Source of the DNA: Lactiplantibacillus pingfangensis
GTDB lineage: Bacteria > Bacillota > Bacilli > Lactobacillales > Lactobacillaceae
Length of the DNA: 64,000 nt
Assembly (NCBI RefSeq): GCF_005404945.1
Contig: NZ_BJDG01000008.1
Coordinates: 51,350 to 115,349, forward strand
Direction: 5' to 3'
Of the stretch, positions 53,226 through 61,960 are shown piece after piece (positions within the stretch are counted from its first letter, which is position 1; every line of letters begins with the position of its first letter). Made by a program: the position numbers and the translations under genes. The notes beneath the pieces were generated by a model, which did not search any database, had not been told where the DNA came from, and saw only the letters and a program-made list of their open reading frames with translations.

Positions 53226-54520
53226 CCCCTTTGGTAGGAGCGTTTCAGGTCATTGGCAACGTGTGCCGCGCCATGCTGTGTCTTAGTCCAATTAGTTTGG
53301 CCAACCAATTGGCGGGTGATGGCTGCATAGGGCGTTAAACCGATAATCAATAAATACACTTGAAAACTAAAACTGTCCAAGAGTATTGACCAAAGCTTAA
53401 AGGGTAAGTGCGCGTCGGTGGCATTGCGTGCAAATAAGTTGGTGAAAACCAGACAACTCAATAACGTAATCACGATGATCGTTGCCAATGCTAAATGGTG
53501 CCAGCCGTCTGACCAATTTTGCAAACTGTTACTAATCAAGGTAACGAGCGCGACCAAGCTCGTCACCGGCACGATACAGCCAGTTATCGGCATCACGATC
53601 CAAAAAGTAGTATCAAATTTTTGAAAATTATTGACGAAACGTGACCGCCAAAGAACTGGTAAGTAATGTAAACACTGCACGGCGCCTTGACACCAACGGA
53701 CACGCTGGTTGAAAAATGACGGTAACTGACGAACTGCCTCCTGTTGAACGACAATCGTATGTGTAAACCGGACTTGACCGCCGAGTAACCAAGTTCGCAA
53801 GGTGTACTCCAAATCTTCCAATAAGCTGTTTCCCCAGGCGTTATTTTGGGCTAAGGATAAGCGGACAAATTGCCCGTTTCCAGAAGCAATTCCTTGGCCC
53901 AGCCGGTTACGCAACTGTTGCGTCGAACTATTAACACACATAAATTCAAAATTTTGCATACGGGTTAACCAGTTTGTTTGATTGTTGATGCTGACTCCGG
54001 TTTGTAGCATCGCCATTTTGGGCAGCGCTTCGAACTGGGCCACGACTCGTGTTAAATCTTGAAAATTCATGTAAGCATCGGCATCCAGCACCCCAATGAC
54101 CGTCGTTTCCGGTGAGGCTTTCCGGGCGAGTGTATGTTGCAAATAATGGACCGCGGTATTGATGACGGCCCCTTTTCCCTGCCGATCATTGCCAGCGCGA
54201 TGCAAGATTTGTAGAAATGGTGATTTGGACGCAGCTAACTCCGCCAAACTACGATCGCTAGAGTTGTCATCTACCGCAATAATCTGCGGTTGAATGCTTA
54301 TGGGAAGCTTTGCCAATTCCCGCGATAGCCGATCAATTGTCGTGGTAATGACTCCGGCTTCGTTTAAGACTGGAATGATCAAGTAGAGACGATAAGGTTG
54401 GGGCCCTTTTTGATAGTGCTGGCTTGGTTCACGATAATGATTAATGAGTAAAATGTTCAATAAGAAATAGCCATAAAACAAACTGGAAATTGTAATTGCA
54501 ATGCGGCCTAAAATTATCAT
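53222..54520 (-). CDS. Membrane glycosyltransferase, family 2
   Basis: A 432-residue processive-type GT2. It has an N-terminal helix (1-25), then the GT-A domain with IAVDDNSSDRS, VLDADAYMNF (DxD-type), GNGQFVRLS, LLEDLEYTLRTW and the QxxRW motif in QRVRWCQGAVQ. Four or five C-terminal helices follow. This is the layout of cellulose/hyaluronan/poly-GlcNAc synthase catalytic subunits, but no PilZ or partner subunit is present. It is coupled to the 51639 membrane protein. Confidence 0.85.
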   Translation of the reverse strand: MIILGRIAITISSLFYGYFLLNILLINHYREPSQHYQKGPQPYRLYLIIPVLNEAGVITTTIDRLSRELAKLPISIQPQIIAVDDNSSDRSLAELAASKSPFLQILHRAGNDRQGKGAVINTAVHYLQHTLARKASPETTVIGVLDADAYMNFQDLTRVVAQFEALPKMAMLQTGVSINNQTNWLTRMQNFEFMCVNSSTQQLRNRLGQGIASGNGQFVRLSLAQNNAWGNSLLEDLEYTLRTWLLGGQVRFTHTIVVQQEAVRQLPSFFNQRVRWCQGAVQCLHYLPVLWRSRFVNNFQKFDTTFWIVMPITGCIVPVTSLVALVTLISNSLQNWSDGWHHLALATIIVITLLSCLVFTNLFARNATDAHLPFKLWSILLDSFSFQVYLLIIGLTPYAAITRQLVGQTNWTKTQHGAAHVANDLKRSYQRG

Positions 54521-54762
54521 AGAAACTCCCCTCGAAACTTGTGCGCGACAATTTAATTAATTGTGACTGGTTTACATTATAAGCAGTCGGGCACTTTATC
54601 CCTACTAAATGGGGTGTGATAGCATAGTGAACTAATGAAATTGTTTGTATCCTGTTGTTTTAGCACAATCCTTTACAGCATCTTTACCTGAATTTAACGC
54701 CAACAAGCTAGTTGTCGACTTATGGTGCGATTAAACTAAACGTATCATTAATCGGAAAAAGG
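54521..54762. other. Intergenic region between divergent genes
   Basis: Holds the GT2 gene's RBS (GAGGGGAG on the minus strand) and a minus-strand TATAAT-like box near 54578. I see no RNA gene or further coding sequence. Confidence 0.4.
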
Positions 54763-54833
54763 GTGAAAATTCGACTAAATTTCGATGGGGTTTAATTGGC
54801 CTAATACTTGGACAGTCGGTATTAGTAACGCTT

Positions 54834-55193
54834 TTGAGAACGAAGATTCAGCCGCCTGTTGCGACGCATTATGGCTTATTTGGGCCGGATGCTTGGTTGG
54901 CCGGCTCTGAACAGACTTATTGGGTGGCACTTTCATTGGTCATTTTAGTCCCACTGGCAACGCTGGTACTGACGACATTGCCACGGCCGGTCGTTAGGTC
55001 AAGGCACTGGTGGCTCCAAGCGCCGCGGACTGTCCTCATCGGCTGGTTGGGTTTGAGCAATTTTCTAATTTTAGCTGAGTTATTTAGCAACTCGATGGTA
55101 CTCAGAAACATTGGCTTAGGGCTCAATTTCCTGGTGCTGACGGAGTTGCTTGGTTATGGCTTATGGCTGTTTTGGCGCCTAAAACGTGCCTAA
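54834..55193 (+). CDS. Small membrane protein, possibly frameshifted at its 5' end
   Basis: 119 residues with three or so hydrophobic segments (VALSLVILVPLATLVLTTL, TVLIGWLGLSNFLILAELF, LNFLVLTELLGYGLWLFWRL). No family is recognised. In-frame codons upstream (RWGLIGLILGQSVLVTLL) encode another transmembrane helix but have no start. A GTG at 54763 begins MKIRLNFDGV and stops; one extra A in the run at 54777 would join it to this frame. So the gene is either started at TTG 54834, or a 1-nt deletion or sequencing error has broken it. Confidence 0.5.
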   Translation: MRTKIQPPVATHYGLFGPDAWLAGSEQTYWVALSLVILVPLATLVLTTLPRPVVRSRHWWLQAPRTVLIGWLGLSNFLILAELFSNSMVLRNIGLGLNFLVLTELLGYGLWLFWRLKRA

Positions 55194-55230
55194 AAAAACC
55201 GACTGGCCAGTGACGGTCAGTCGGTTTGGT
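55194..55230. terminator. Bidirectional terminator
   Basis: AAACCGACTG (55197-55206) pairs with CAGTCGGTTT (55218-55227); the A run before it gives a T run on the minus strand for the GNAT gene. Confidence 0.85.
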
Positions 55231-55234
55231 GGGA

Positions 55235-55756
55235 TTATTGTAAGGCCTTTTTCAGTAGAAAATCGGTTTGCGTATCCGTTCCCATCACAAAATCATGTTG
55301 ATTAAAACGTTCGAAGCCCCACTTTTGATAAAAACGTTTAGCTGGTTCGTTGTGTTCCCAAACGCCTAACCATACGCCCGTCTTCCCTTCACTCTTTGCG
55401 AGTTCAATGGCGAACTTTAGAAACCGACTGCCCAAGCCTTGATGCTTTTGGGTTGGGCGGATATAGATTCGTTCAATTTCTAGGTTGTCGGCGCCCATGA
55501 CTTCAGATTGGGCTGGATCAACATTCAATTTTAGATAACCTAATGGCTGACCATCAAGTTCAATAAAGTAAAAACGTGATCCGGGTTGTTGTAACTCTTT
55601 TTTGAGTTTGGGTAAATTGTAAGCGCTAGTTAAAAAAGCTGTCATATTTGCCGCCGTATTTTGAGCTGCAAACGTATCTTGAAACGTTTCGACGCTGAGT
55701 GCTTGTAAAGTTTCAGCATCAGCGAGTGTTAACTGACGAATTTTGGGTGTTGCCAT
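55235..55756 (-). CDS. GNAT family N-acetyltransferase
   Basis: A 173-residue acetyl-CoA-dependent acyltransferase. The fold is readable as IRQLTLADAETLQALS, GQPLGYLKLN, LEIERIYIRPTQKHQGLGSR (acetyl-CoA P-loop QGLGSR) and GVWEHNEPAKRFYQKWGFE. The substrate is unknown; the layout resembles spermidine/spermine-type PaiA acetyltransferases. It lies 20 bp after tarL and may be read from the teichoic acid operon. Confidence 0.88.
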   Translation of the reverse strand: MATPKIRQLTLADAETLQALSVETFQDTFAAQNTAANMTAFLTSAYNLPKLKKELQQPGSRFYFIELDGQPLGYLKLNVDPAQSEVMGADNLEIERIYIRPTQKHQGLGSRFLKFAIELAKSEGKTGVWLGVWEHNEPAKRFYQKWGFERFNQHDFVMGTDTQTDFLLKKALQ

Positions 55757-55776
55757 GGTTGTCCTCCATCTAAGGG

Positions 55777-57657
55777 TTATGATTTAGGCGTCGTTTTGCC
55801 CCAGTTTGGAATCGCTTTGCCATCTTCACCGGCCGTTGGCTGATTTTTCTGGCCAGCTGGTTTAAATTGATTTTCTAGGGCATCAACAAAGCGTGCACTG
55901 GCCTTGCCATCAAGTTGATCAAAGAAAAAGTGAACAAATCCAGCCATTTTTTTCTGATTGATGACGGGCTGTTTCAATTGTTTAATCAGACTCTCAGTCG
56001 TCTCGGCTAACGGTCCCGGGATGAAGTCAAAATAGTCAAAATAAAAGTTTCGCGACTGCATGTAATCTGCTAAATCTGGGGCGAAAAAAATCATCGGTCG
56101 ATTGAGTAAGGCATATTCAAAACAAACGGATGAATAGTCAGTAATCAACTGATCTGCCACTAAGAGTATATCATTGATTTCGCGATAATCTGAGACGTCA
56201 TAATAAAAATTAGCATATTCATACGGCAATGTCGGTTTATTCTGAACAAATGGATGAATCTTAAGCAAGAAAACATAGTCCTCGTGCAGCGCCTCATAGA
56301 TTGCCTTGAAGTTGAGCATTTCAAATGGATAGTAGGCAGATTGTTGGCCGTTACCACGAAAAGTTGGTGCGAACAAGATGACTTTTTTGCCTTTAATAAA
56401 AGGCAGTTCCAGTGTGACCCGTTCACGAACGGCTTGTTGTTTGGCTTGATCAAAGAAGATATCCGTGCGCGGAATGCCAAGGGGAACGATCTTATCTTCG
56501 CTAATGCCAAAGCCTTCCGCATATTTGTCGGCAATGTGTCTGGATGAGACTAACGCTTTAGTATAATTTCGATGGTTTAAGGATTGTGCTTTCGGACCGC
56601 CTGGCATGCCTAACCGGCTGTAGCCAAAGGTTTTAAAAGCGCCAACCGCGTGCCAAACTTGAATTAAATCGACTTTTTCTCGGATATGTAACGGATAAAC
56701 CAACGGATAAAAGTCATCCAAAATGACATAGCGGCTAGTTGCCAATGCTTTGGCGAGCGTTCGAATTTCATGCCAGGATTTTTTGGCTTTAATGCTGGGT
56801 TTTAAATAAAATGACAACTTAAAGTCAGTGTTTCGACGTCTTAATTCTGCGGCGATAAATTCAAAGTTGCCAGAAATTGATGCACGACTATCGGAAACAA
56901 ACGAAATTTGTTTCTGGCGCACAGGTTGTAAACAATACCAGTGGTACCAGAGCTTTAAGGCCCGGCGCTTGATGCCACGCATTGCCCGACTTTCGAGTGT
57001 CTCCCCAGAGGTAAAAGAATTTTCCAATGGATTAAGGTCACTCAACTGATGTGCAGTTACGCGTAGTGCTTGGGCCGCCAAGTTGTAACGAAAAATCAGG
57101 CTATAGGTCTTATTGCGTTTAGCTGAGTAACTGGTCATCTTCGTGGTATAAGTCAAATCTTTAGTCGTCTCGGCCACTTGCCCAATTGTCGTCCGGCGAA
57201 TAAGCCAGCCATTAGTTAAGTATTGCTTTAATTGCAATTTAATGTCGTAAGTTCCGGGAATTAGCGGCTTGCCGGCACTGATCGTTGAGAAGTTAATTGC
57301 GCCACGATAACCGGCCATGGGATATTTTAAATCATCACAGGCCTGATTAACTAAGGGTATTTCGATTTCTTCACGTTGGTCACCAACTAAAATCAGACTT
57401 TTAATGAGCCGTTCTGGATCTTTTTCGGGGTAACTTTCGAAGTAGGCCTCACCCGCAATTTCCAAATAGGAGCGATTGAACGCTAACCGCGTCACTTTTC
57501 GCTTAATGAGTGATTCGGCATTTTGATCCAATCGTGGTTCATTCAAGTACTTATCACGGGCGTCAACCGTCACGTCATCTAATGAGACTGGTTGCACGCG
57601 CGCTGATTGTCGTCCAATTAAAAGGCGACGGATAAGCCGTTTTAAACGTTGTAACAT
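55777..57657 (-). CDS. tarL: Teichoic acid polymerase, CDP-glycerol/CDP-ribitol transferase (TarL-like)
   Basis: 626 residues. The N-terminal ~240 include a beta-rich region; the C-terminal TagF-type GT-B domain has LIQVWHAVGAFKTFGYSR, KKVILFAPTFRGNGQ, FLLKIHPF and LITDYSSVCFEYALLNRPMI. These His/Asp/Ser motifs bind CDP-polyol and the growing chain. In this cluster with tarI and tarJ the substrate is most likely CDP-ribitol, giving poly(ribitol phosphate) wall teichoic acid; TagF (glycerol) cannot be excluded by sequence alone. There is no transmembrane helix, so it is a peripheral membrane enzyme. Confidence 0.82.
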   Translation of the reverse strand: MLQRLKRLIRRLLIGRQSARVQPVSLDDVTVDARDKYLNEPRLDQNAESLIKRKVTRLAFNRSYLEIAGEAYFESYPEKDPERLIKSLILVGDQREEIEIPLVNQACDDLKYPMAGYRGAINFSTISAGKPLIPGTYDIKLQLKQYLTNGWLIRRTTIGQVAETTKDLTYTTKMTSYSAKRNKTYSLIFRYNLAAQALRVTAHQLSDLNPLENSFTSGETLESRAMRGIKRRALKLWYHWYCLQPVRQKQISFVSDSRASISGNFEFIAAELRRRNTDFKLSFYLKPSIKAKKSWHEIRTLAKALATSRYVILDDFYPLVYPLHIREKVDLIQVWHAVGAFKTFGYSRLGMPGGPKAQSLNHRNYTKALVSSRHIADKYAEGFGISEDKIVPLGIPRTDIFFDQAKQQAVRERVTLELPFIKGKKVILFAPTFRGNGQQSAYYPFEMLNFKAIYEALHEDYVFLLKIHPFVQNKPTLPYEYANFYYDVSDYREINDILLVADQLITDYSSVCFEYALLNRPMIFFAPDLADYMQSRNFYFDYFDFIPGPLAETTESLIKQLKQPVINQKKMAGFVHFFFDQLDGKASARFVDALENQFKPAGQKNQPTAGEDGKAIPNWGKTTPKS

Positions 57658-57671
57658 GTGTAACTAACCTC

Positions 57672-58787
57672 CTACGACGATTTTATAATATGACTCAAAT
57701 AGTCGTAAACACGTTGACTATTCTGCCGATCCTGATGGGCAAATGTGCTTGCTTTCAAGGCGCTGACGTACGACAAATCCAAGGTCGACAACTCTTGATT
57801 GATAAACTGGACGAGTTGGGTGGCGGCGTCAAAGTGTGGTGCGCCGATGGCTTGATAATAATCAACGTAAAAGCCAGTTTTTTTAAGATAATCTTGATAA
57901 TCAGGTGTTAGTAATAGAATGGGCCGCTCGAAATAACTGAAATTCAATGATAATGACGAATAGTCCGTAATAAATAGCGCCATCGACGGCATCAGTGCCT
58001 TGACTTGCTGAGCATCCTGAAAAATATGATAGTTTTTCGGTAAGTTCAGTGCCGGTAAGCTTAAATATGGGTGTAAGGAGATGTAGATTTCCCAATCCGA
58101 AGTGAGCGCTTGGCCGGCGGTGACGAAATCTTGGACGTATGCCAACACTTGCTGTTCGCCGTCTAATCCTGGCCGATAAGTTGGCGAATACAATAAGCGT
58201 TTCGGCCCGACTAGCGTCTGAGGCGTTTGTGCCAACAAAGCGTCCAACATCGGCGCACCGGTGACTAGCACCCGACTGGAGTCAATTTCAAAGGCTTGCT
58301 CATACGCTGCCCGATTTTCCTCGCTGTTGATGAAGACCCAATCATAATTAGTGTGTGGCTTTAAAATGCTCTTTTCAGCACCAGGTAGACTGAGTCCGAA
58401 CTTTTTCAAGGTTCCGACCGCATGCCAAAGCTGGACAACCTTGTTTTGCGGCTGCTTATTAATGGCATACAAGGGGAAAAAGTAATCGTCGACAATAAAC
58501 AGTTCTGAGCGCGAAAGCGTGTTCAGGGCGCGCAGTGAGGCCCATAGAAAGCCAAGTTTACTTTTAAAACTGTGATCATAATGATAGCAACTCACCTTAA
58601 GATTAGGTGTATTCGCCCGTTCAAAGGTTTGATAAACCGCTTGTAGATTGTCAGCTAGGCTAGTACTGCGCATCGTGGCAAAGGTGATCTGTTGCTGTCG
58701 GCCGCGATTGACGTAATAGCAAATCTGGTAGCAAGTATTCAGGCCGACCTTCAACAACTTGAGTTTAAGTGTTTTTAGACCTCCCAT
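57672..58787 (-). CDS. tarK: Teichoic acid primase/transferase (TarK/TagB-like)
   Basis: About 371 residues of the CDP-glycerol glycerophosphotransferase family without the long N-terminal extension of its neighbour. It has FIVDDYFFPLYAINKQPQNK, VVQLWHAVGTLKKFG, LLYSPTYRPG and LFITDYSSLSLNFSYFERPI. The ATG at 58787 lies inside the end of tarJ (13-bp overlap) and fits the AAGGCGGTG RBS; the frame to 58811 is longer by 8 codons. By order (I-J-K-L) it is probably the ribitol-phosphate primase TarK. Confidence 0.8.
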   Translation of the reverse strand: MGGLKTLKLKLLKVGLNTCYQICYYVNRGRQQQITFATMRSTSLADNLQAVYQTFERANTPNLKVSCYHYDHSFKSKLGFLWASLRALNTLSRSELFIVDDYFFPLYAINKQPQNKVVQLWHAVGTLKKFGLSLPGAEKSILKPHTNYDWVFINSEENRAAYEQAFEIDSSRVLVTGAPMLDALLAQTPQTLVGPKRLLYSPTYRPGLDGEQQVLAYVQDFVTAGQALTSDWEIYISLHPYLSLPALNLPKNYHIFQDAQQVKALMPSMALFITDYSSLSLNFSYFERPILLLTPDYQDYLKKTGFYVDYYQAIGAPHFDAATQLVQFINQELSTLDLSYVSALKASTFAHQDRQNSQRVYDYLSHIIKSS

Positions 58788-59800
58788 GCCATCACCGCCT
58801 TGCCCCAGCAATGACTCAAATTACTTTCAAAAAATTCGGTGATGTCTTGTACCGTCCGCACTTTTCGGGTCAAACCGATCAAACTCTGTAATCGTTCCCG
58901 TGTCACCGGACTCGCAGCTAAGAGTGCAATGGCTTGTTCAAAATCGGCGCGGCTACTCCGACTGGTGCCACGTAAGGTGATCCCTTTTGCTAACAAGTCA
59001 CGGGTATCAATATCGACTGGATCTTCTGACACGCCCATTAAGATCGCGGTACCCATCGGTCGAAGATGGTTAATAATCTGATCAATGGCCAGTTCACTGC
59101 CACGGCCGCCGGTACACTCAATGGCTTGACTGATTTGTAACGTTGCTGGAATGGCGTCCACTAAGTAGGTTTGGTCTGCGAAAGAAAAATAATCTAATTT
59201 TGATTGATGACGACCAAAAATAATCAATTGACTCTCAGTAAATAGTTGTTTTACCAGGACGGCCGTAATGTAGCCTAAGTTGCCATCACCCCAAATACCG
59301 ATTCGTCGATCATCGGCATCCATGACCGTTGTTAGCCGCGTTAACCCTTGAACCCCAACCGACACCATCTCCAGAAAAGCAGACATTTCGGGGTCAAAAT
59401 TACTTGGCAATTGAATGACCCGATCCCGTTTCATGCAGACATATTCTTGCATGAAACCATCGTAGCCACTTGAACGAAATTTTGAAGTCGGCAAATAGTT
59501 TTCTTGAATGACGTTGTCAGTTTGTTCCGGGGTATTTGGAATCATTGTGACTAGCGCGCCCGGTTTAAATTGGCCCTGTGGATCAACAATGACTTCGCCG
59601 ACGCCTTCATGAATTAACGCCATCGCTAACTTTTGACGTAAAACGGCTTGCGGGCGATTACCCGTAAAATATCGTTGATCCGCATGACAAACGGATAAAT
59701 ACTTTGGACGCACGATGATGTCATTAGATGTCACTGTCTCAGTGACTGTCTGAACTTCAAATTGGCGGGCTGAAACCAGCCGATAAACTTGATTTAACAT
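58775..59800 (-). CDS. tarJ: Ribulose-5-phosphate reductase (TarJ)
   Basis: A 341-residue zinc-type medium-chain dehydrogenase that reduces ribulose-5-phosphate to ribitol-5-phosphate with NADPH. Motifs include LSVCHADQRYFTGNR (first zinc Cys), ALIHEGVGEV, the Rossmann GIWGDGNLGYITAVL and IECTGGRGSELAIDQI. It starts 1 bp after tarI ends and overlaps tarK. It works with TarI to make CDP-ribitol. Confidence 0.93.
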   Translation of the reverse strand: MLNQVYRLVSARQFEVQTVTETVTSNDIIVRPKYLSVCHADQRYFTGNRPQAVLRQKLAMALIHEGVGEVIVDPQGQFKPGALVTMIPNTPEQTDNVIQENYLPTSKFRSSGYDGFMQEYVCMKRDRVIQLPSNFDPEMSAFLEMVSVGVQGLTRLTTVMDADDRRIGIWGDGNLGYITAVLVKQLFTESQLIIFGRHQSKLDYFSFADQTYLVDAIPATLQISQAIECTGGRGSELAIDQIINHLRPMGTAILMGVSEDPVDIDTRDLLAKGITLRGTSRSSRADFEQAIALLAASPVTRERLQSLIGLTRKVRTVQDITEFFESNLSHCWGKAVMAWEV

Positions 59801-59801
59801 G

Positions 59802-60503
59802 CTAAGACCTCTCTTCGATTAATGCCGTTGCAACCCGTAAATCATAAGGTGTTGTAATTTTAATATTGAAAGCTTCACCACGAACGCGACTAACGGGATA
59901 ACCAGCCAGTAAAACAATTTTGCAAGCATCGGTTAAACTCGCCTTTTGATGGGCCGTCAAGCTATCATAAGCCTTGACCAAGATACTAATTTTAAAGCTT
60001 TGTGGGGTTTGACCCTGATACATGGTTGAACGCACCGGGATCGCATCAACAGCTGTCGTCGTGCTTTGGATGATCGTATCGGTGGCCGGAATCACGGTAT
60101 CCACGGCATCATGCGTTAAGACCGCCGCAATATTGTCATTAATAATTCGCTCGGTCACAAACGGCCGCACAGCATCATGAGTGATCAGGATGTCGTCTTC
60201 ATGGATCCCATAATGGTCACGAATAAAGGCGATACCTTTCATTAAAGTGTCATTTCGATCACTCCCGCCAACGACGACTTGGACACGCTTATCGTGAATA
60301 TATTTTTTGATCAATTCGTTAGTATGGCTTAGCCAGTCAATCGGACAAACGACGATGATTGCGTCAAATCGGCGTTCTAAAACGAATTTTTCAATCGTAT
60401 GAATCAAGATTGGTTTATCCGCCAAAGATAAAAATTGCTTTGGCATGGGAACATGTCCCATTCGGGTTCCTTTGCCACCCGCTAAGATTTGTGCATAGAT
60501 CAT
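59802..60503 (-). CDS. tarI: D-ribitol-5-phosphate cytidylyltransferase (TarI)
   Basis: About 233 residues of the IspD/TarI family. AQILAGGKGTRMG is the CTP-binding loop, followed by PMPKQFLSLADKPILIHT, VGGSDRNDTLMKG and HDAVRPFV. It activates ribitol-5-phosphate with CTP. The longer frame to 60605 is rejected because GGAATGGAGAGAG sits just before the ATG at 60503. It is the first gene of the tarIJKL-type operon; the pairing with tarJ marks it as TarI and not IspD. Confidence 0.92.
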   Translation of the reverse strand: MIYAQILAGGKGTRMGHVPMPKQFLSLADKPILIHTIEKFVLERRFDAIIVVCPIDWLSHTNELIKKYIHDKRVQVVVGGSDRNDTLMKGIAFIRDHYGIHEDDILITHDAVRPFVTERIINDNIAAVLTHDAVDTVIPATDTIIQSTTTAVDAIPVRSTMYQGQTPQSFKISILVKAYDSLTAHQKASLTDACKIVLLAGYPVSRVRGEAFNIKITTPYDLRVATALIEERS

Positions 60504-60681
60504 ATTTTGTCTCTCTCCATTCCTCGTTCGGTTAATAGAACCAAGCATAAAGATAAAATGTGATTTTTTCGCATGGTAATATGATGAAACTATGATGATA
60601 ATCATAGAAATTTTCGAATGTGAATTGGGTTGATGACGAGATTAATCAGCGACAATCCTTGTATTTCCGGACTTTAGCATG

Positions 60682-60719
60682 CAAAAACACACCATTGCAA
60701 AATTACACAATGGTGTGTT
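60682..60719 (-). terminator. Terminator of the MarR gene
   Basis: AACACACCATTG (60686-60697) with CAATGGTGTGTT (60708-60719), 10-nt loop; five Ts follow on the minus strand. Confidence 0.88.
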
Positions 60720-60734
60720 GGGTTTTAGACAAAC

Positions 60735-61154
60735 TTAATTTTTTAAATTCATCATCAACTTGTGGGTCAAGTGTGACAGGGTTTGCCACTCCTCGGAACT
60801 TAACTCACCACGATCTAAGAGTAACTCGGGGACTTCACTAACGGCTGCCCGCTTATGACGTCCGGCGACAGTTAAGTTGACACTGACTTGCCGTTCGTCA
60901 GCTTGACTGCGTTGTCGGGTGATCAAACCGTCCTCATCCAAGCGTTTAAGCAACGGGGTGACTGTCCCAGTGCTTAAGTCCAGCCAATTACCGACTGATT
61001 TTACCGTCAGATCGGGATGTTCATCTAACAAGACTAAAACTAAATACTGCGGATAAGTCAATCCTTGAGCCGCTAATTCTGGTTGATAGGCCCGTTGAAT
61101 GGCGCGTGACGTGACATACATCAAAAAACAAAAGTGGTCTTCTAATTTACGCAT
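60735..61154 (-). CDS. MarR-family regulator (OhrR-like)
   Basis: A 139-residue winged-HTH protein: FCFLMYVTSRAIQRAYQPEL, LTYPQYLVLVLLDEHPDLTV, GNWLDLSTGTVTPLLKRLDE and the wing GLITRQRSQADERQV. A Cys near the N-terminus (HFCFLMYV) is in the position of the peroxide-sensing Cys of OhrR. A matching ohr gene is not in the window, so redox sensing is only suggested. It is a single-gene unit. Confidence 0.85.
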   Translation of the reverse strand: MRKLEDHFCFLMYVTSRAIQRAYQPELAAQGLTYPQYLVLVLLDEHPDLTVKSVGNWLDLSTGTVTPLLKRLDEDGLITRQRSQADERQVSVNLTVAGRHKRAAVSEVPELLLDRGELSSEEWQTLSHLTHKLMMNLKN

Positions 61155-61333
61155 GGTGACTAGGGCCCTCCTTCAATGGTCATTATTATTATAAAACATT
61201 TATCCCTACTAGACAATTTAATTGTTAACAATCTAATGACATCTTTCAAAATCTTGTCTCAATGATTGTAGCCGGCGTCCGCGCCACTGATTAAGTCTGT
61301 CCTTATCATACCGACTATTCGTGATTTTGACTT

Positions 61334-61382
61334 AAAAAAGCACCGGCAAGCGTCATAAATGATGACGACTACCAGTGCAATT
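61334..61382 (-). terminator. Terminator of the GyrI-like gene
   Basis: GCACCGGCAAGCGTCAT and ATGACGACTACCAGTGC form an imperfect hairpin; on the minus strand six Ts follow. The rest of the 61155-61333 gap shows no gene. Confidence 0.8.
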
Positions 61383-61402
61383 TATTTGTTAACTGTTGAA
61401 AG

Positions 61403-61879
61403 TTATTTAGTGACGATTGGAATCCACATTTCGCCTTGAACTTGATTGTCCTGATGATTGGTGATGACGGTTGTATTAGGACCACCAACATAAGCATAGT
61501 TGCTCAGACTGGGGAGTGCTTCGCCAAATGACTGCCCTTCCAGGAGTTCGAATAAGGCCGTCTCAGATGCGGCTTCCCCCGTGACAACTAAGTAGTCACT
61601 CGTCGGGAAACTGATTGCGCGTTGGTTTTCCCCGACTTTAACGTTGGCATCAGTTTGAACACCGGCGTAGAAGAACATCTTGCCGTCAATCGCTTCGTTC
61701 ACGGCAAATTGTTGCTGATTTTGTGCCAGCGTCATTAAATTCGTAAAGCGGCCATCTTCGTGAACGGTCTGCCAAAAGGCCCGCTTTTGACTGGGCAGCG
61801 CTTGATAGTCCCCTGAAAGCGTGGTCCCAAGTCCTAATACTGTAAAGGCGTCTTTTTTGATGATTTGTGATTTTGTCAT
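61403..61879 (-). CDS. GyrI-like/effector-binding domain protein
   Basis: A 158-residue stand-alone small-molecule-binding domain like that fused to AraC/MerR regulators: KKDAFTVLGLGTTLSGDYQA, FAVNEAIDGKMFFYAGVQTD, YLVVTGEAAS and GEMWIPIV. It has no DNA-binding part. It may bind hydrophobic ligands or act as an anti-toxin of gyrase, as GyrI (SbmC) does. It is divergent from the WYL regulator gene, which probably controls it. Confidence 0.8.
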   Translation of the reverse strand: MTKSQIIKKDAFTVLGLGTTLSGDYQALPSQKRAFWQTVHEDGRFTNLMTLAQNQQQFAVNEAIDGKMFFYAGVQTDANVKVGENQRAISFPTSDYLVVTGEAASETALFELLEGQSFGEALPSLSNYAYVGGPNTTVITNHQDNQVQGEMWIPIVTK

Positions 61880-61960
61880 TGTAATTGTTCCTCCTTGAAT
61901 TGAATAATGTTATTATATGGCGTAATCATGTCAAAAATTGAACCTATTAAGGAGCAACTA

